64,000 nt of DNA from Aquarana catesbeiana. Lineage: Eukaryota; Chordata; Amphibia; Anura; Ranidae. Both the position numbers and the translations under genes were made by a program. The stretch covers positions 333,568,039 through 333,632,038 of the forward strand of contig NC_133328.1 in assembly GCF_042186555.1 (NCBI RefSeq). The letters are read 5' to 3'. The notes beneath the pieces are model-generated. The model searched no databases, had not been told where the DNA came from, and saw only the letters and a list, made by a program, of their open reading frames with translations. This document shows positions 21,604-32,890 of this stretch, piece after piece (positions within the stretch are counted from its first letter, which is position 1; the number at the start of each line of letters is the position of its first letter).

Positions 21604-23237
21604 CAGTGGGGACGGAAAGTATTCAGACCCCCTTAAATTTTTCACTCTTTGTTATATTGCAGCCATTTGCTAAAATCATTTAAGTTCATTTTTTTTCCTC
21701 ATTAATGTACACACAGCACCCCATAGTGACAGAAAAACACAGAATTGTTGACATTTTTGCAGATTTATTAAAAAAGAAAAACTGAAATATCACATGGTCC
21801 TAAGTATTCAGACCCTTTGCTGTGACACTCATATATTTAACTCAGGTGCTGTCCATTTCTTCTGATCATCCTTGAGATGGTTCTACACCTTCATTTGAGT
21901 CCAGCTGTGTTTGATTATACTGATTGGACTTGATTAGGAAAGCCACACCACTGTCTATATAAGACCTTACAGCTCACAGTGCATGTCAGAGCAAATGAGA
22001 ATCATGAGGTCAAAGGAACTGCCTGAAGAGCTCAGAGAGAGAATTGTGGCAAGGCACAGATCTGGCCAAGGTTACAAAAAAATTCTGCTGCACTTAAGGT
22101 TCCTAAGAGCACAGTGGCCTCCATAATTCTTAAATGGAAGACGTTTGGGACGACCAGAACCCTTCCTAGAGCTGGCCGTCTGCCCAAACTGAGTTATCCG
22201 GGGAGAAGAGCCTTGGTGAGAGAGGTAAAGAAGAACCCAAAGATCACTGTGACTGAGCTCCAGAGATGCAGTCGGGAGATGGGAGAAAGTTGTAGAAAGG
22301 CAACCATCACTGCAGCCCCCCACCAGTCGGGGCTTTATGGTAGAGTGGCCCGACAGAAGCCTCTCCTTAGTGCAAGACACATGAAAGCCCGCATGGAGTT
22401 TGCTAAAAAACACCTGAAGGACTCCAACATGGTGAGAAATAAGATTCTTTGGTCTGATGAGACCAAGATAGAACTTTTTGGCCTTAATTCTAAGTGGTAT
22501 GTGTGGAGAAAACCAGGCACTGCTCATCACCTGTCCAATACAGTCCCAACAGTGAAGCATGGTGGTGGCAGCATCATGCTGTGGGTGTGTTTTTTAGCTG
22601 CAGGGACAGGACGACTGGTTGCAATCTAGGGAAAGATGAATGCGGCCAAGTACAGGGATATCCTGGACAAAAACCTTCTCCAGAGTGCTCAGGACCTTAG
22701 ACTGGGCCGAAGGTTTACCCTCCAACAAGACAATGACCCTAAGCACACAGCTAAAATAACGAAGGAGTGGCTTCACAACAACTCCATGACTGTTCTTGAA
22801 TGGCCCAGCCAGAGCTCTGACTTAAACCCAATTGAGCATCTCTGGAGAGACCTAAAAATGGCTGTCCACCAACGTTTACCATCCAACCTAACAGAACTGG
22901 AGAGGATCTGCAAGGAGGAATGACAGAGGATCCCCAAATCCAGGTGTGAAAAACTTGTTGCATCTTTCCTAAAAAGACTCATGGCTGTATTAGATAAAAA
23001 GGATGCTTCTACTAAATACTGAGCAAAGGGTCTGAATACTTAGGACCATGTGATATTTCAGTTTTTCTTTTTTAATAAATCTGCAAAAATGTCAACAATT
23101 CTGGTATTTTCTGTCAATGTGGGGTGCTGTGTGTACATTAACAAGGAAAAAAATGAACTTGATGATTTTAGCAAATGGCTGCAATATAACAAAGAGTGAA
23201 AAATGTAAGCGGGTCTGAATACTTTCCGTCCCCACTG
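21604..23237 (+). mobile_element. Tc1/mariner transposon with long inverted repeats, nearly complete
   Basis: It starts CAGTGGGGACGGAAAGTATT and ends with the complement, bounded by TA at 21602-21603 and 23238-23239. The inverted repeats are about 220 bp (21604-21825 and 23018-23237). Each carries an outer and an inner copy of AGTATTCAGACCC, the IR/DR arrangement of several vertebrate Tc1 families. One transposase gene fills the middle. It is 1,634 bp, the normal size for the group. Confidence 0.9.
22004..23022 (+). pseudogene. Tc1-family DD34E transposase, lightly damaged
   Basis: The transposase cuts and re-inserts the element at TA sites. I take the ATG at 22004 (MRSKELPEELRERIV) as the start of the paired-like helix-turn-helix region. 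A one-base loss near 22083 shifts the frame to 22114-22629, which holds GRLPKLSYPGRRALVREV (second DNA-binding half) and ILWSDETKIELFG (first catalytic Asp). A TAG at 22627 interrupts. The frame 22636-22923 has LQQDNDPKHTA (second Asp) and SSDLNPIEHLWRDLK (catalytic Glu). A TGA at 22921 stands where Trp is expected, and the C-terminus continues to the TGA at 23020. Total length is near the usual 340 residues. Confidence 0.9.
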
Positions 23238-23459
23238 TATATTGCAATTAGTATTCCTATTTTTTTTCCAAATGCAGGTATGAATGATTATTACAGAATA
23301 ATGTCTGCTATTCTGTAAAGTTACATGTGTTGAATATTTAGGTTACCTATTTGTTGTATGTTTTTTTTTTATGTTTACGTTTTTATTTTTAACTAGGTGA
23401 CTATAAAGCGGTAATTATTTATGTTCATTCTTTAATCATGCTACACTATTATGCAGATC

Positions 23460-23885
23460 TCAGCGTATTTAGCACAATGGCTTGGTGGTCTGTTAAGATG
23501 TCTTCATGACGCTCAGGGTATGAGTTCATACTCCCAGCCAACCTACCATCCACCAGCTGTGTTTATTTTTTCAGTGCGCAAGCAAATAAGCAATGTAAAG
23601 TGCCCGTTAGCTAGTGTGTGGTGTTTGGAATTCCACACCATAATATTATTGAATACTTACATACCATTGCATGCATTTGAAGAGTTAATATAATAGAATC
23701 AGCCAAATTAAAGTGTATTGGCATTCGCCTATTTTCAGCATATGCTGCTTTGGCTAATTGTCATTCGCCTTTTTTTACCAATGCAATCTTTTAGTATCTC
23801 TCTGTGGGATTTGAACCTTCAAAGCCTGAGTTTAGGTAAAAGGTAAAAGTGCTGACCACTAGCCTATTGGGCTTAGCACAATCAT
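23460..23885. mobile_element. SINE cluster with opposed tRNA-like heads
   Basis: A plus-strand tRNA-like head (TGGCTTGGTGGTCTG, then GAGTTCATACTCCC) lies at 23467-23550. A body block (23626-23725) follows, and a minus-strand head (A box TAGGCTAGTGGTCAG, B box GGTTCAAATCCCAC) lies at about 23880-23805. The body block recurs at 24809-24905. Confidence 0.5.
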
Positions 23886-24059
23886 ACATAGAAAATATAT
23901 TTACTAGTGTATGATGTTTGTTCTCCCTGAGCCGTCTTCTCCCCGAGTCGTCTCTCATGCCACCGCCATCTTCTCCCCCTGCTGTGTTCTTCCACACAGC
24001 TGGTTACCTGCTAATAAAATAAATCCACTCTTCTTCTGTGGCGATCAGATGATGTCACT

Positions 24060-24805
24060 CAGAGAGCTCGCCCCATGGCATATGTAAAAGACACCAAACA
24101 GTGGGTGACAACACAGCGGAGGAAGACCGCCACAGCAGAAGAGAGGCTTTTTTTATTAGCTGGTAACCGTAGGTGCGGAAGAACACAGCAGATGGAGAAG
24201 ACGGCGGCGGCAAGAGAGATGGCTCTGGGAGAAGACAGCTCGGGGAGAAGATGGCGGTGGGAGAGACAGCGATGGGAGAAGACGGCTCAGGGAAGAAGAT
24301 GGCTCAGAGCTATTTTACAATAAAGGACTTGTCAAAAATGCACTTTTTTTTTACATTTCACAGATTTTTTTATTGAACGAGTAGGGGTACGATGTACCCC
24401 ATACCCATTCACATAGGGGGGCAAGATCTGTGAGCCCCCTGTTAAAGGGGGCTTCCATATTCTGATAAACCTCCTGCCTTCAGACCGACAACCACCGGCC
24501 AGAATTGTCGGGAAGAGGCCCTTGTCCCCATCAACATGGGGACAAGGTGCTTTGGGGGGACCCCAAAGTATCCTCCCCATGTTGAGGGTATGTGGCCTGG
24601 TACGGTTCAGAAGGGGAGGGTGCTCGCTCGTCCCCCCCTATCCTGACCTCCAGGCTACATGCTCAGATAAGGGTCTGGTATGGATTTTGGGGGGCCCATG
24701 TCAATTTTTTTTCAATTTTGGTGTGGGGTTCCCCTTAAAGTCCATACCAGACCTGAAGGACCTGGTATGTACCGGGGGGGACCCTACTATGTTTTTTTCC
24801 TTGAT
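24060..24805. repeat. GC-rich dispersed-repeat-like block
   Basis: GGAGAAGACGGC-type motifs recur imperfectly at 24195-24300 and as complements near 23930-23975. From 24360 a block with short inverted motifs (CATGGGGACAAGG and its partner near 24520; GTCCATACCAGACC) has the look of the interior of a non-autonomous DNA element. I found no terminal repeats. Confidence 0.35.
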
Positions 24806-24808
24806 TTT

Positions 24809-25022
24809 CGGAATTCCACACCATAATATTATTCAATAAGTACATACCATTGCATGCATTTGAAGAGTTAAAATATGGAATAAACCAAACTGACGTGTAT
24901 TGGCTAATTATGCTGCTGAGTACAATGCATGTTTTCAGGAAGTGATACCATCAGTGGGATGTGAACTCGTGGCTTGAACCTTTGAAGATAGCAGGGCATA
25001 CCACTATGCTACAGAGTCTATG
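24809..25022 (-). mobile_element. tRNA-headed SINE, second copy
   Basis: Its first about 95 bases repeat 23626-23725 (GGAATTCCACACCATAATAT and on). The minus-strand head has an A box-like TAGCATAGTGGTATG and a B box-like GAGTTCACATCCCAC. Confidence 0.5.
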
Positions 25023-25029
25023 GACCTTA

Positions 25030-26362
25030 ACTTGCATCAAAGTCAACCAAAGTAGTACAGGGACTACTTTGAAGTCGGTGTGACTTGAAGTCGCACAGAT
25101 ATGAATGGTACTCATTGAAAATCATGGGTTATGACTTGTCATGTGACTCTGATGTCCAAATTCACAGGAAAAGTGTGAAAGGGGCCTCAGCCTGACTTTG
25201 TGAACGATTTCAGAGACATCAGAGACATCAGTGCACTTTCCTGCACAGATGTCTAGTGAAATCGCATAGGTCCCAACTGTCCCTGATTTGGAACAAAGTC
25301 CCTCTTTCCTCCTCATTTGTCCCTCATTTTGTTCTGATCTATATAGTTGTATAAAAAATGTACTTTTTATCTTTCAAAAATGGTTTTCCAGCGCTAAACC
25401 TTTCATCTAATTTCTAAATTGCTTTGTTTGTAAATTTTCAAAGCTAATCTAAAGGAATATTATTGGTAAAAAAAAGCACTTGGGGGTTTAACCAATAATT
25501 TTTTTTTTAATAATTCTCCTTTAAGGAGGTGTTTTAGGGGTGTGTCCTATGCCTACATACTTTTAGTAATAGGTGTCTGTTATACCCATCTCAAAATTTG
25601 GGAGGTAAGAAATCGCCCCCTGAAGTCATCCAAAGTAGTGCAGGAACTACTTTTGGGAATTGGTGCGGCATCGCACCAATTCGGACAGTTCCATTGCCGT
25701 CAATAGGTGCCGATTTGGCCTGCAATTTGACATGTCAATTCAGAGCTATGTGAACATGGGTGAAGTTGCATAGATATGAATGGAAATTATAGGTGGCAAC
25801 TTTTCATGTGACTCTGAGTTCCAAAGCCACATGAAAAGTCACCCAAGTGTGAAAGTAACCTAATGAGATTAATTAATAACACATTTGAATTAGGCCCTAT
25901 TAGCACTTGTGCAACCTTAAAATTGCACAACTTTGCCATGACTTTGAAGCAATGCCTGTGTAATCTTGTGGTGTATGGACCTCAAATTGCATCAAAGTCA
26001 AACCAAGGTAGTGTAGTGGCGAATTTGCCCCACTTTCAGGATGCACAAGTGACAATAGGGCCAAATTCATAGGTGTAATCCATGAATCATATTCACACTG
26101 CTCCAACCTGAAAGTCACACTATTTTGCTGCCACTTTGCCGCTGCAACTTGGCCCCAACTTCTGGGAATGCCTGTGCACTATAGCGACCTATGTACCTCA
26201 AGTCACATGAAAGTCACACCAAAGTATTACAGAGACTATTTTGAAGTTGGTGCGACTTGAAATAGCACAGATATGAATGGTTATCATTGAGAATCATGGG
26301 TACAACTTGTCATACAGCTCAGAGGTACTAATTTGCTGGAAGTCACCCAAGTGTGAAACCAG
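25030..26362. repeat. Three or more diverged copies of one dispersed repeat
   Basis: Blocks at about 25035-25198, 25625-25857 and 26205-26360 share, in order, AAAGTAGTACAGGGACTACT, CACAGATATGAATGG and an AAGTGTGAAA end. That end resembles the ACTTTCACACT termini of the MITE at 19681. No coding frame is seen. Confidence 0.55.
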
Positions 26363-26472
<110 letters not shown>

Positions 26473-26775
26473 TAATAAAAGGAACTCTCATTTATATTTG
26501 CATAGTGCTTACTGATTTACATCAACAGAACAAATGCAGGAAGTGATGTGTGTACATGGGCCGGAAGCAAATGTGTGGTGATGCCAAACAAATCAATGAA
26601 CCCTACCCACACCAAATCTAACTACCACATGCACCCCCAAATTAAGTAAGCACAAGTACATATCCTACACTTACCCGGCAAATGAGCAGCACCTCCTATT
26701 TGCTAAAGAGGGAACTTGCCATGTCCACCTAGAAGGAGATTCTAACCAGCACAGGAACTTCTGGGTGACTGCAAT

Positions 26776-27010
26776 GGGGGTTATTTACGTAAAGCAAATC
26801 CACTTTGCACTGCAAGGGCACTTGGAAGTGCAGTCGTTGTAAATCTGAGGGGTAGATCTGAAATGAGGGGAAGCTCTGCTGATTTTATCATCCAATCATG
26901 TGCAAGCTAAAATGCGTTTTTTTATTCTCCTTGTATGTCCTCCTCAGATTTACAGCGACTGCACTTCCAAGTGCAGTGCAAAGTTGATTTGCCTTTTGTA
27001 AATAACCCCC
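26776..27010. repeat. Short MITE with long inverted repeats
   Basis: Inverted arms of about 75 bp begin GGGGGTTATTTACGTAAAGC and end TTTTGTAAATAACCCCC. AAT flanks both sides (26773-26775 and 27011-27013). The 235-bp element has no coding capacity. Confidence 0.8.
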
Positions 27011-27632
27011 AATGTCTCATTTCTGGGTCTGAAGGTGAAACCACGCTCTTTTGATCATAGCTGCGAATATTTGATCACAACCACGATTAGTATTTTTTTT
27101 AATTTCCGTTTATTTGCAGATATGCAAATCTGTATTTCTACATATAATGATATTTGAAGGCAAACTTAAGGGAGTTTAATAATAAATGGCGTCCCTGGGA
27201 TTACAAAGACAAAGGCCCAGTTTGAACCCTGGCTCACACTGACAGTGGGAGGAAATCATTAAACTCACAGTCCTGACTGCAGGGGGAATTTCAGAGACAT
27301 CTGCACAATTCTCCACAGCTGTTATATACAAAGACTCCACCTAAACACCTTTATCATTTACTTGCAGGTGTGCTGAAGAGATTTTTTTTTTTTGGTGTAC
27401 AATTATATCTTATGATTTCTATGGGTATATATTGCACTTCCCCAAAACCACTACCCCCAAAACTAATTAAAAAGAAGAAGAAAGAAAAGGAGAAAAGACA
27501 TCAAACAAGCTCAATAATATACTTTTATTTTGCCAGCAGAAACTAAATTATGTACATTTACTAGCATAAAAAATAAATATTCTACAGGATATATGGTGCT
27601 ACATTTAGAAAAACAGTTAGCAATTGTATTTT
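27011..27632. other. Nothing recognised
   Basis: AT-rich sequence with a purine-rich run near 27470-27500 and no family signal. Confidence 0.4.
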
Positions 27633-28340
27633 AACCACCTAAGCCCCAGACCATTTGGCTGCAAAAGACCAGAGCGTTTTTTGCGATTTGGTACTGCGTC
27701 ACTTTAACTGACAATTGCGCAGTTGTGCGACGTGACTCCCAAACAAAATCAACATCCTTTTTACCCACAAATAGAGCTTTCTTTTGGTGGTATTTGATCA
27801 CCTCTGTGGTTTTTATTTTTTGCTCTATAAACAAAAAAATAGCGACAAATTTGAAATAAACACATTATTTTTTACTTTTTGTTATAATAAATATCCCCAA
27901 AAAATATATTAAAAAAAAAAATCGCAATAAGCGTTTTTTGATTGGTTTGTGCAAAAGTTATAGCATCTACAAAATAGGGGATAGTTTTATGCATTTTTAT
28001 TAATAATTTCATTTCTACTAGTAATGGTGGCGATTAGCAATTTTTATCATGACTGCGGCATTATGGCGGACAGATCGGACACTTTTGGTGCTATTTTGGG
28101 ACCATTCACATTTATACAGCGATCAGTGCGATTAAAAATGCATTGATTACTGTGTAAATGTGACTGGCAGTGAAGGGGTTAACCACTAGGGGGTGCTGTA
28201 GGAGTTAAGTGTGTCCTAGGGAGTGATTCTAACTGTGGGGGCAGGGGCTATGTGTAACACAACACTGATCACCACTCCCGATTACAGGAAGCTGTGATCA
28301 GTGTCCTGTCACTAGGCAGAATGGGGAAATGCTTGTTTGC
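27633..28340 (+). repeat. TTAACCACTT dispersed repeat, right end missing
   Basis: It starts TTAACCACCTAAGCCCC and follows the copy at 60643 block for block (TTTTGGTGGTATTTGATCACC, AAAAATCGCAATAAGCG, AAGTGTGTCCTAGGGAGTGA). It stops near 28340, where PLE 2 sequence begins. The 67-codon frame on minus is a chance frame of this repeat. Confidence 0.7.
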
Positions 28341-28792
28341 AAAATCTCCTTCTTCAGGGGTGCATGAAAGAGTCAATCATATGTCTATAATATATTAACA
28401 AAAACAGTTTAGGCATATAATCTTAATAGCCAGAGAGATGGATGGCAAAAGTACAATATTAGTAATGAGTACAGATGACATATGTACTTATGTATTTCTG
28501 ACACTGTCATATGCATGAACATTCCAAAAATATTAAAAACAGGAAGATTGAACAGAGTTGTGTCCTGGATATACCTGTCTGAGCTTTTTGAGAAGTGGAT
28601 GTGCTTGTTGAAAAATGGTCAGATCAACCCAGGGAGGGGTAGTCACCCAACATGCTAAAGTCGAAAAGAGGCGTGACCCTATGAGTAAGAGCATTGTGAG
28701 ATATTTATGTATATGTTTAATGTAACTATTGTCTGAAAATAAAATATTAGTGTCACTCAAGGACACCATACCCGATAACAGTCATACCTTAT

Positions 28793-29220
28793 TGCCCTGT
28801 ACACACAATAGGATTTTCCGATGGAAAATGTGTGATAGGACCTTGTTGTCAGAAATTCCGAGAAATTCCATCACACATTTTCCATTGGAATTTCCGACAC
28901 ACAAAGTTTGAGAGCAGGATATAAAATTTTCCGACAACAAAATCCATTGTCGGAAATTCTGATTGTGTGTACACAAATCAGACGCACAAAGTGCCACGCA
29001 TGCTCAGAATAAATTAAGAGATGAAAGCTAACGGCTACTGCCCCGTTTATAGTCCCGACGTACGTGTTTTACGTCACTGCGTTTAGAACGATCAGATTTT
29101 CCGACAACTTTGTGTGACTGTGTGCATGAAAGACACGTTTAAGCCAACATCCGTCAGAAAAAAATCCTAGGATTTTGTTGTCGGAATGTCCGATCAATGT
29201 CCAACCGTGTGTACAGGGCA
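28793..29220. repeat. Harbinger-type MITE inside PLE 2
   Basis: The left end is TGCCCTGTACACACAATAGG and the right end is ACCGTGTGTACAGGGCA followed by TTA. Interior blocks match the copy at 47071. The PLE sequence continues on both sides and is continuous in the inverted arm at 31740, which shows the empty site. Confidence 0.85.
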
Positions 29221-30539
29221 TTAGCCTGAAAGATAGATACTATTCATTCACAAGAAATGATGGTGTGACATCAAACAAGTTGCCACTAAAAAATAAGATG
29301 TGTAAACAGAGGGGAATTTTATAATATGATATATATATATATTCATATCTCATAGTGAGTCATATTAATAAGAAAGGCTTTCGGACTGAAAAAAATTAGG
29401 ATGGAAAATAAGATACAAAATGTATCGTTCCATGATGGACTATTTATAATAGTATTGGATCCATAATTATAATATTATTACAGCATTAAAGGCAGTGACA
29501 TAAGCTTTATAGATAGAAACTCTGTAATGTAACTTATGTCCACCAAATGGCGCAAAGCTTGATGATCAAAAATAGCTAATAAATAGACTGAAACCCCACC
29601 AATATAGTATTAAAACTCAAAGATCACAGTGAGAGAGCCATACCACATTGAGATTGCAAAGGGAGAGAGAAAGATGTAAATAGCCATGGATAGAGGGCAA
29701 TACAAATAGCACGAGTGAATGTAATCATATCTTACTGATGTAGGAAGCGATGTGAAGACACAATCCGGAATTCAACCTGATGGTGGATGTTGGTGTTTGT
29801 TCCACAAGGCCTGTTTTTTATACTTACACCTCATCAATCACAGACGCAGCCGATCAGAATCAGCTGCGTCCGAGATTAAGGAGGGAGGTGTGGGGACAAC
29901 GCATGATCGGCTTCCTGAGTCAAGCATGCACGCCCCCTTCCCAAACCGCGCATGCGTGAAGTGAGTGCGCCGGAATGACGGCCTGCACCCATGGCCCACC
30001 GACACGATAGCCTCACCGGCATATAGCGCATGCGCGCCAGAGGAGCAAGATGGCGACCGGACATAAGAAATCTGTCTGAACGGTTGGCCAGGTTAAAGCT
30101 GCCCTGATTGCTAAATCTGGGCGGCTTTGTGTGCCAGGCATGTGGGATGAGATCCCGGGAGGCTGACCATTAATAAACACAAACAGGGGGAAAACTGAGA
30201 AAGAAAATGTATATTGATTGGGTGAATTTAATCTTGTAGAAAAGAGGATTGGGTGCAATAAACAGCACCACCTAGAGGTGGAAGACAATTGGATTTTAAA
30301 TAAGCGATGTGTGTGACAGAACAAATTAACCAGGACAGAACTCCTGCTCATAGCACTGGCAAAAAACAACCATAGTTGTATAACAATTTAAATGTCACTT
30401 AATGCAATAATAGATTACATATCATATACATGGGAAACTTCCAATTAAATACATGGAGACAATAATACACCTGCAATAGTTCTCATGATGTGAAACAATA
30501 TAACAAACCAATAAATATACTAAATATAAATATAATTAA

Positions 30540-31085
30540 TTATCTCTCCATGCCACCAGATGAGAACACCTCCAAAAAAGGGCTTGAAACATACAGCCTC
30601 ATTAAGGCCGGGAGGTGAAATAGCTTTAAGGATATTTATCCACTGCAGCTCCAGCTGGAGGACAGTTTTATTCCAGTCAACCCCTCTGGAGCTGGGGTGG
30701 ACACGATCTAAGATCAGAAATATGATTCTGGGAAATCTGCCCCCCATGTACCATGCTTGTATGGCGGTCCAAAGGCAAATCTGGTTTGTTTGTTTCCATG
30801 CTTCTAATTTGTCTATAGGCCCGTTTCCAAAACTCAAGTTTTGTCTTGCCTATATAAAAGCATTTGCAATCACAACATAGCATATAAAAAACACCAATGG
30901 TTTTGCAGTTTGCAAAATGTTTTGGGCAAAATATCTGGCCATTAGGGAGTATAGGATTCCTAGTAGTATGCATATAGTTACAATATCTGCAGGTACCGCA
31001 CATATAAGTTCCTTTATATTTGCAAGGACCAGATCGAGCTTCCCCCTTGTATTCACTCACAATTAGTTTGTCTTTAATAGATTTT
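30540..31085 (-). pseudogene. PLE 2 GIY-YIG endonuclease domain
   Basis: The frame 31060-30677 reads GTYMCGTCRYCNYM (Cys-rich linker), HFANCKTIGVFYMLCC and CFYIGKTKLEFWKRAYRQI (GIY-YIG core with its Arg helix). A second frame, 30837-30520, carries the rest (WNKTVLQLELQWINILKA, SPPGLNEAVCFKP). A frameshift separates them near 30700. In PLEs the nuclease nicks the target for primed reverse transcription. Confidence 0.8.
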
Positions 31086-31092
31086 ATTTGTT

Positions 31093-31540
31093 TAAAATGG
31101 TTGTAAACCCACTTTTTGGAGTTCTACCTATAGGTAAGCCTAGAATAAGGCTTACCTATAGGTAGTGGAAATATCTCCTAAACGTGCACCGTTTAGGAGA
31201 TATTTCACCTGTAGTCCGCCAAAAATTCCAACGGCGCATGTAGAAGAAGAAACGAAACTAAGTGCCATTTCTTCCCTAGCCTATGCCCTTAATTGCGGCT
31301 CCCGTGCACATGTGCAGAAGTGACGTCACGCGGCTCCGGCAAATCACAGAGCCAGAGTCCGCAGCCTGGAAGGAAGAGGGGCCAGAAGACGGATGCTGCC
31401 TAGACAAAGGGCATCGCTGGATTCTTTTTCAGGTAAGTGGCACATAATGGGCTAGTATGCGATGCATACTAGCCCATTATGCTTTTCATTTGCCGGCTTT
31501 GCAGCAAGCAAAAGACAAAATAAAACCCATCAAACAAAAA
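31093..31540. repeat. Hairpin-rich dispersed repeat inserted in PLE 2
   Basis: It begins TTTAAAATGGTTGTAAACCC. It contains three strong hairpins: 31124-31140 with 31149-31165, 31169-31183 with 31191-31205, and 31443-31460 with 31464-31481. A second copy lies at 45425-45790 and a right-end fragment at 43385. No coding potential is seen. Confidence 0.7.
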
Positions 31541-31741
31541 GAGGGGACGTTCAGGGACAAATTGTCTCAATATAGCGTCCAGTAATAACATATGCCAGTA
31601 TTTTTTAATGATGTTGTTTACTTTACATTGTTGATTACTATATCGTGTGATAATGCGGATAGGGTTAGTGTCATTTTTAGGCTTTTGAGTATGTAATAAT
31701 TCACTTCTCTCATGAATGAATAGTATCCATCTTTCAGTCAT
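31530..31741 (-). pseudogene. PLE 2 connector segment
   Basis: The minus frame contains IRIITRYSNQQCKVNNIIKK and YWHMLLLDAILRQFVPERP, matching the region between RT and nuclease in PLE 3 (STRVITKYNRQHAKVRHIYK). It is cut from the nuclease by the inserted repeat at 31093-31540. Confidence 0.75.
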
Positions 31742-32360
31742 AAGGTACGACTGTTATCAGGTATGGTGTTCTTGAGTGACACTAATATTTGATTTTCAGA
31801 TAATAGTTACATTAAAGATATACATACTGTAAATATCTCACAATGCTCTTACTCATAGGGTCACGCCTCTTCTCGACTTTAGCATGTTGGGTGACTACCC
31901 CTCCCTGGGTTGATCTGACCATTTTTCAACAAGCACATCCACTTCTCAAAAAGCCCAGACAGGCATATCCAGGACACAACTCCGTTCAATCTCCCTGTTG
32001 TTTTTAATATTTTCGGCATATTCATGCATATGACAGTGTCAGAAATATGTAGGTACATATGTCATCTGTACTCATTACTAATATTGTACTTTTGCCATCC
32101 ATCTCTCTGGTTATTAAGATTATAAGCCTAAACTGTTTTTGTTAATATATTATAGACATATGATTGACTCTTTCATGCACCCCTGAAGAAGGAGATTTTG
32201 GAAACTCCGTAATGTGTAGGGTGAACTACAAGTAAAATTGTTGATTATCATGTGACTGTCAGTATACATATACATTGTTGCTAACATTCCGCTTTTCTAT
32301 TCTGTATCTCATGCAAGAATCTTTGTTATTAATAAAATTTATATTTTTCTACATATTTTG

Positions 32361-32539
32361 AAATTTCAGTGCCTTTAAAGTCTAGTTAGGGGAATATTCC
32401 TTTTTCGCCCTTGGCTATGTGCATCAAATCTCCAACTACAGGCCAAAGATTGAAGTCCATTTGCATGCACATAAACAAAGCAACAGTTTTCTAAGCATAT
32501 GCACCTGTACAGTGTAAACCCTAAAAATTTAAATGTCCA
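32361..32539. other. Spacer, nothing recognised
   Basis: A short AT-rich stretch between PLE 2 and a SINE. Confidence 0.4.
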
Positions 32540-32815
32540 AGTCCCTGGGCATAATTAGTGCTAATAAACATTAACATCAGTCCCTGGCTGCAATGAGCTT
32601 ACAATCTAAAGTCCAAAACTAACTTTCTTACATTAGAGACTATTTTGACAGGAGACAAATAAAATCCCAGTATGTCTTTGGATTGTGGTGGGAAACCCAC
32701 ACAGGGAGAACATATAAACTTCAACACAAGCATTAGCATGTTGGGGAATTGAACCAGCAACCCAGTGCTGCTAGATGGAATTGTTACCCACTTAGCCAGT
32801 GGGCAGCCTCACACA
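32540..32815 (-). mobile_element. tRNA-headed SINE
   Basis: Read on minus, the head (A box-like CTGGCTAAGTGGGTAAC, B box-like TGGTTCAATTCCCC) begins near 32815. The tail carries the TTAGATTGTAAGCTCATTGC type block shared with the SINE at 16186. Confidence 0.6.
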
Positions 32816-32890
32816 TGTAATCTGCATTTCTGTGGTGTGAACCAGCCCTAAGTCCATAGCCATGCTCAGTGTCACAAGCAATATACAATA

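Larger units (their letters stand above)
28345..32360 (-). mobile_element. Penelope-like element copy 2 with inverted 5' arm
   Basis: The main part reads on minus from about 31715 down to 28345: connector, GIY-YIG nuclease, then a long 3' region. Joined head to head at about 31715 is a plus-strand copy of the same 3' region (31715-32360), matching the complement of 28345-28791 plus 29224-29250. This head-to-head truncated-copy arrangement is known for PLEs. The RT core is absent. A Harbinger MITE (28793-29220) and a hairpin-rich repeat (31093-31540) are inserted in it. Confidence 0.75.

Noticed and set aside
23805..23880. Possible tRNA gene on minus
   Set aside because: Box A- and box B-like motifs are present, but the arms do not form a clean cloverleaf by eye and the sequence is embedded in a repeat body, so a SINE head fits better.
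31300..31340. TGACGTCA (CRE-like palindrome) as a promoter element
   Set aside because: It occurs in the hairpin-rich repeat and has no associated gene; the second copy has a changed motif.
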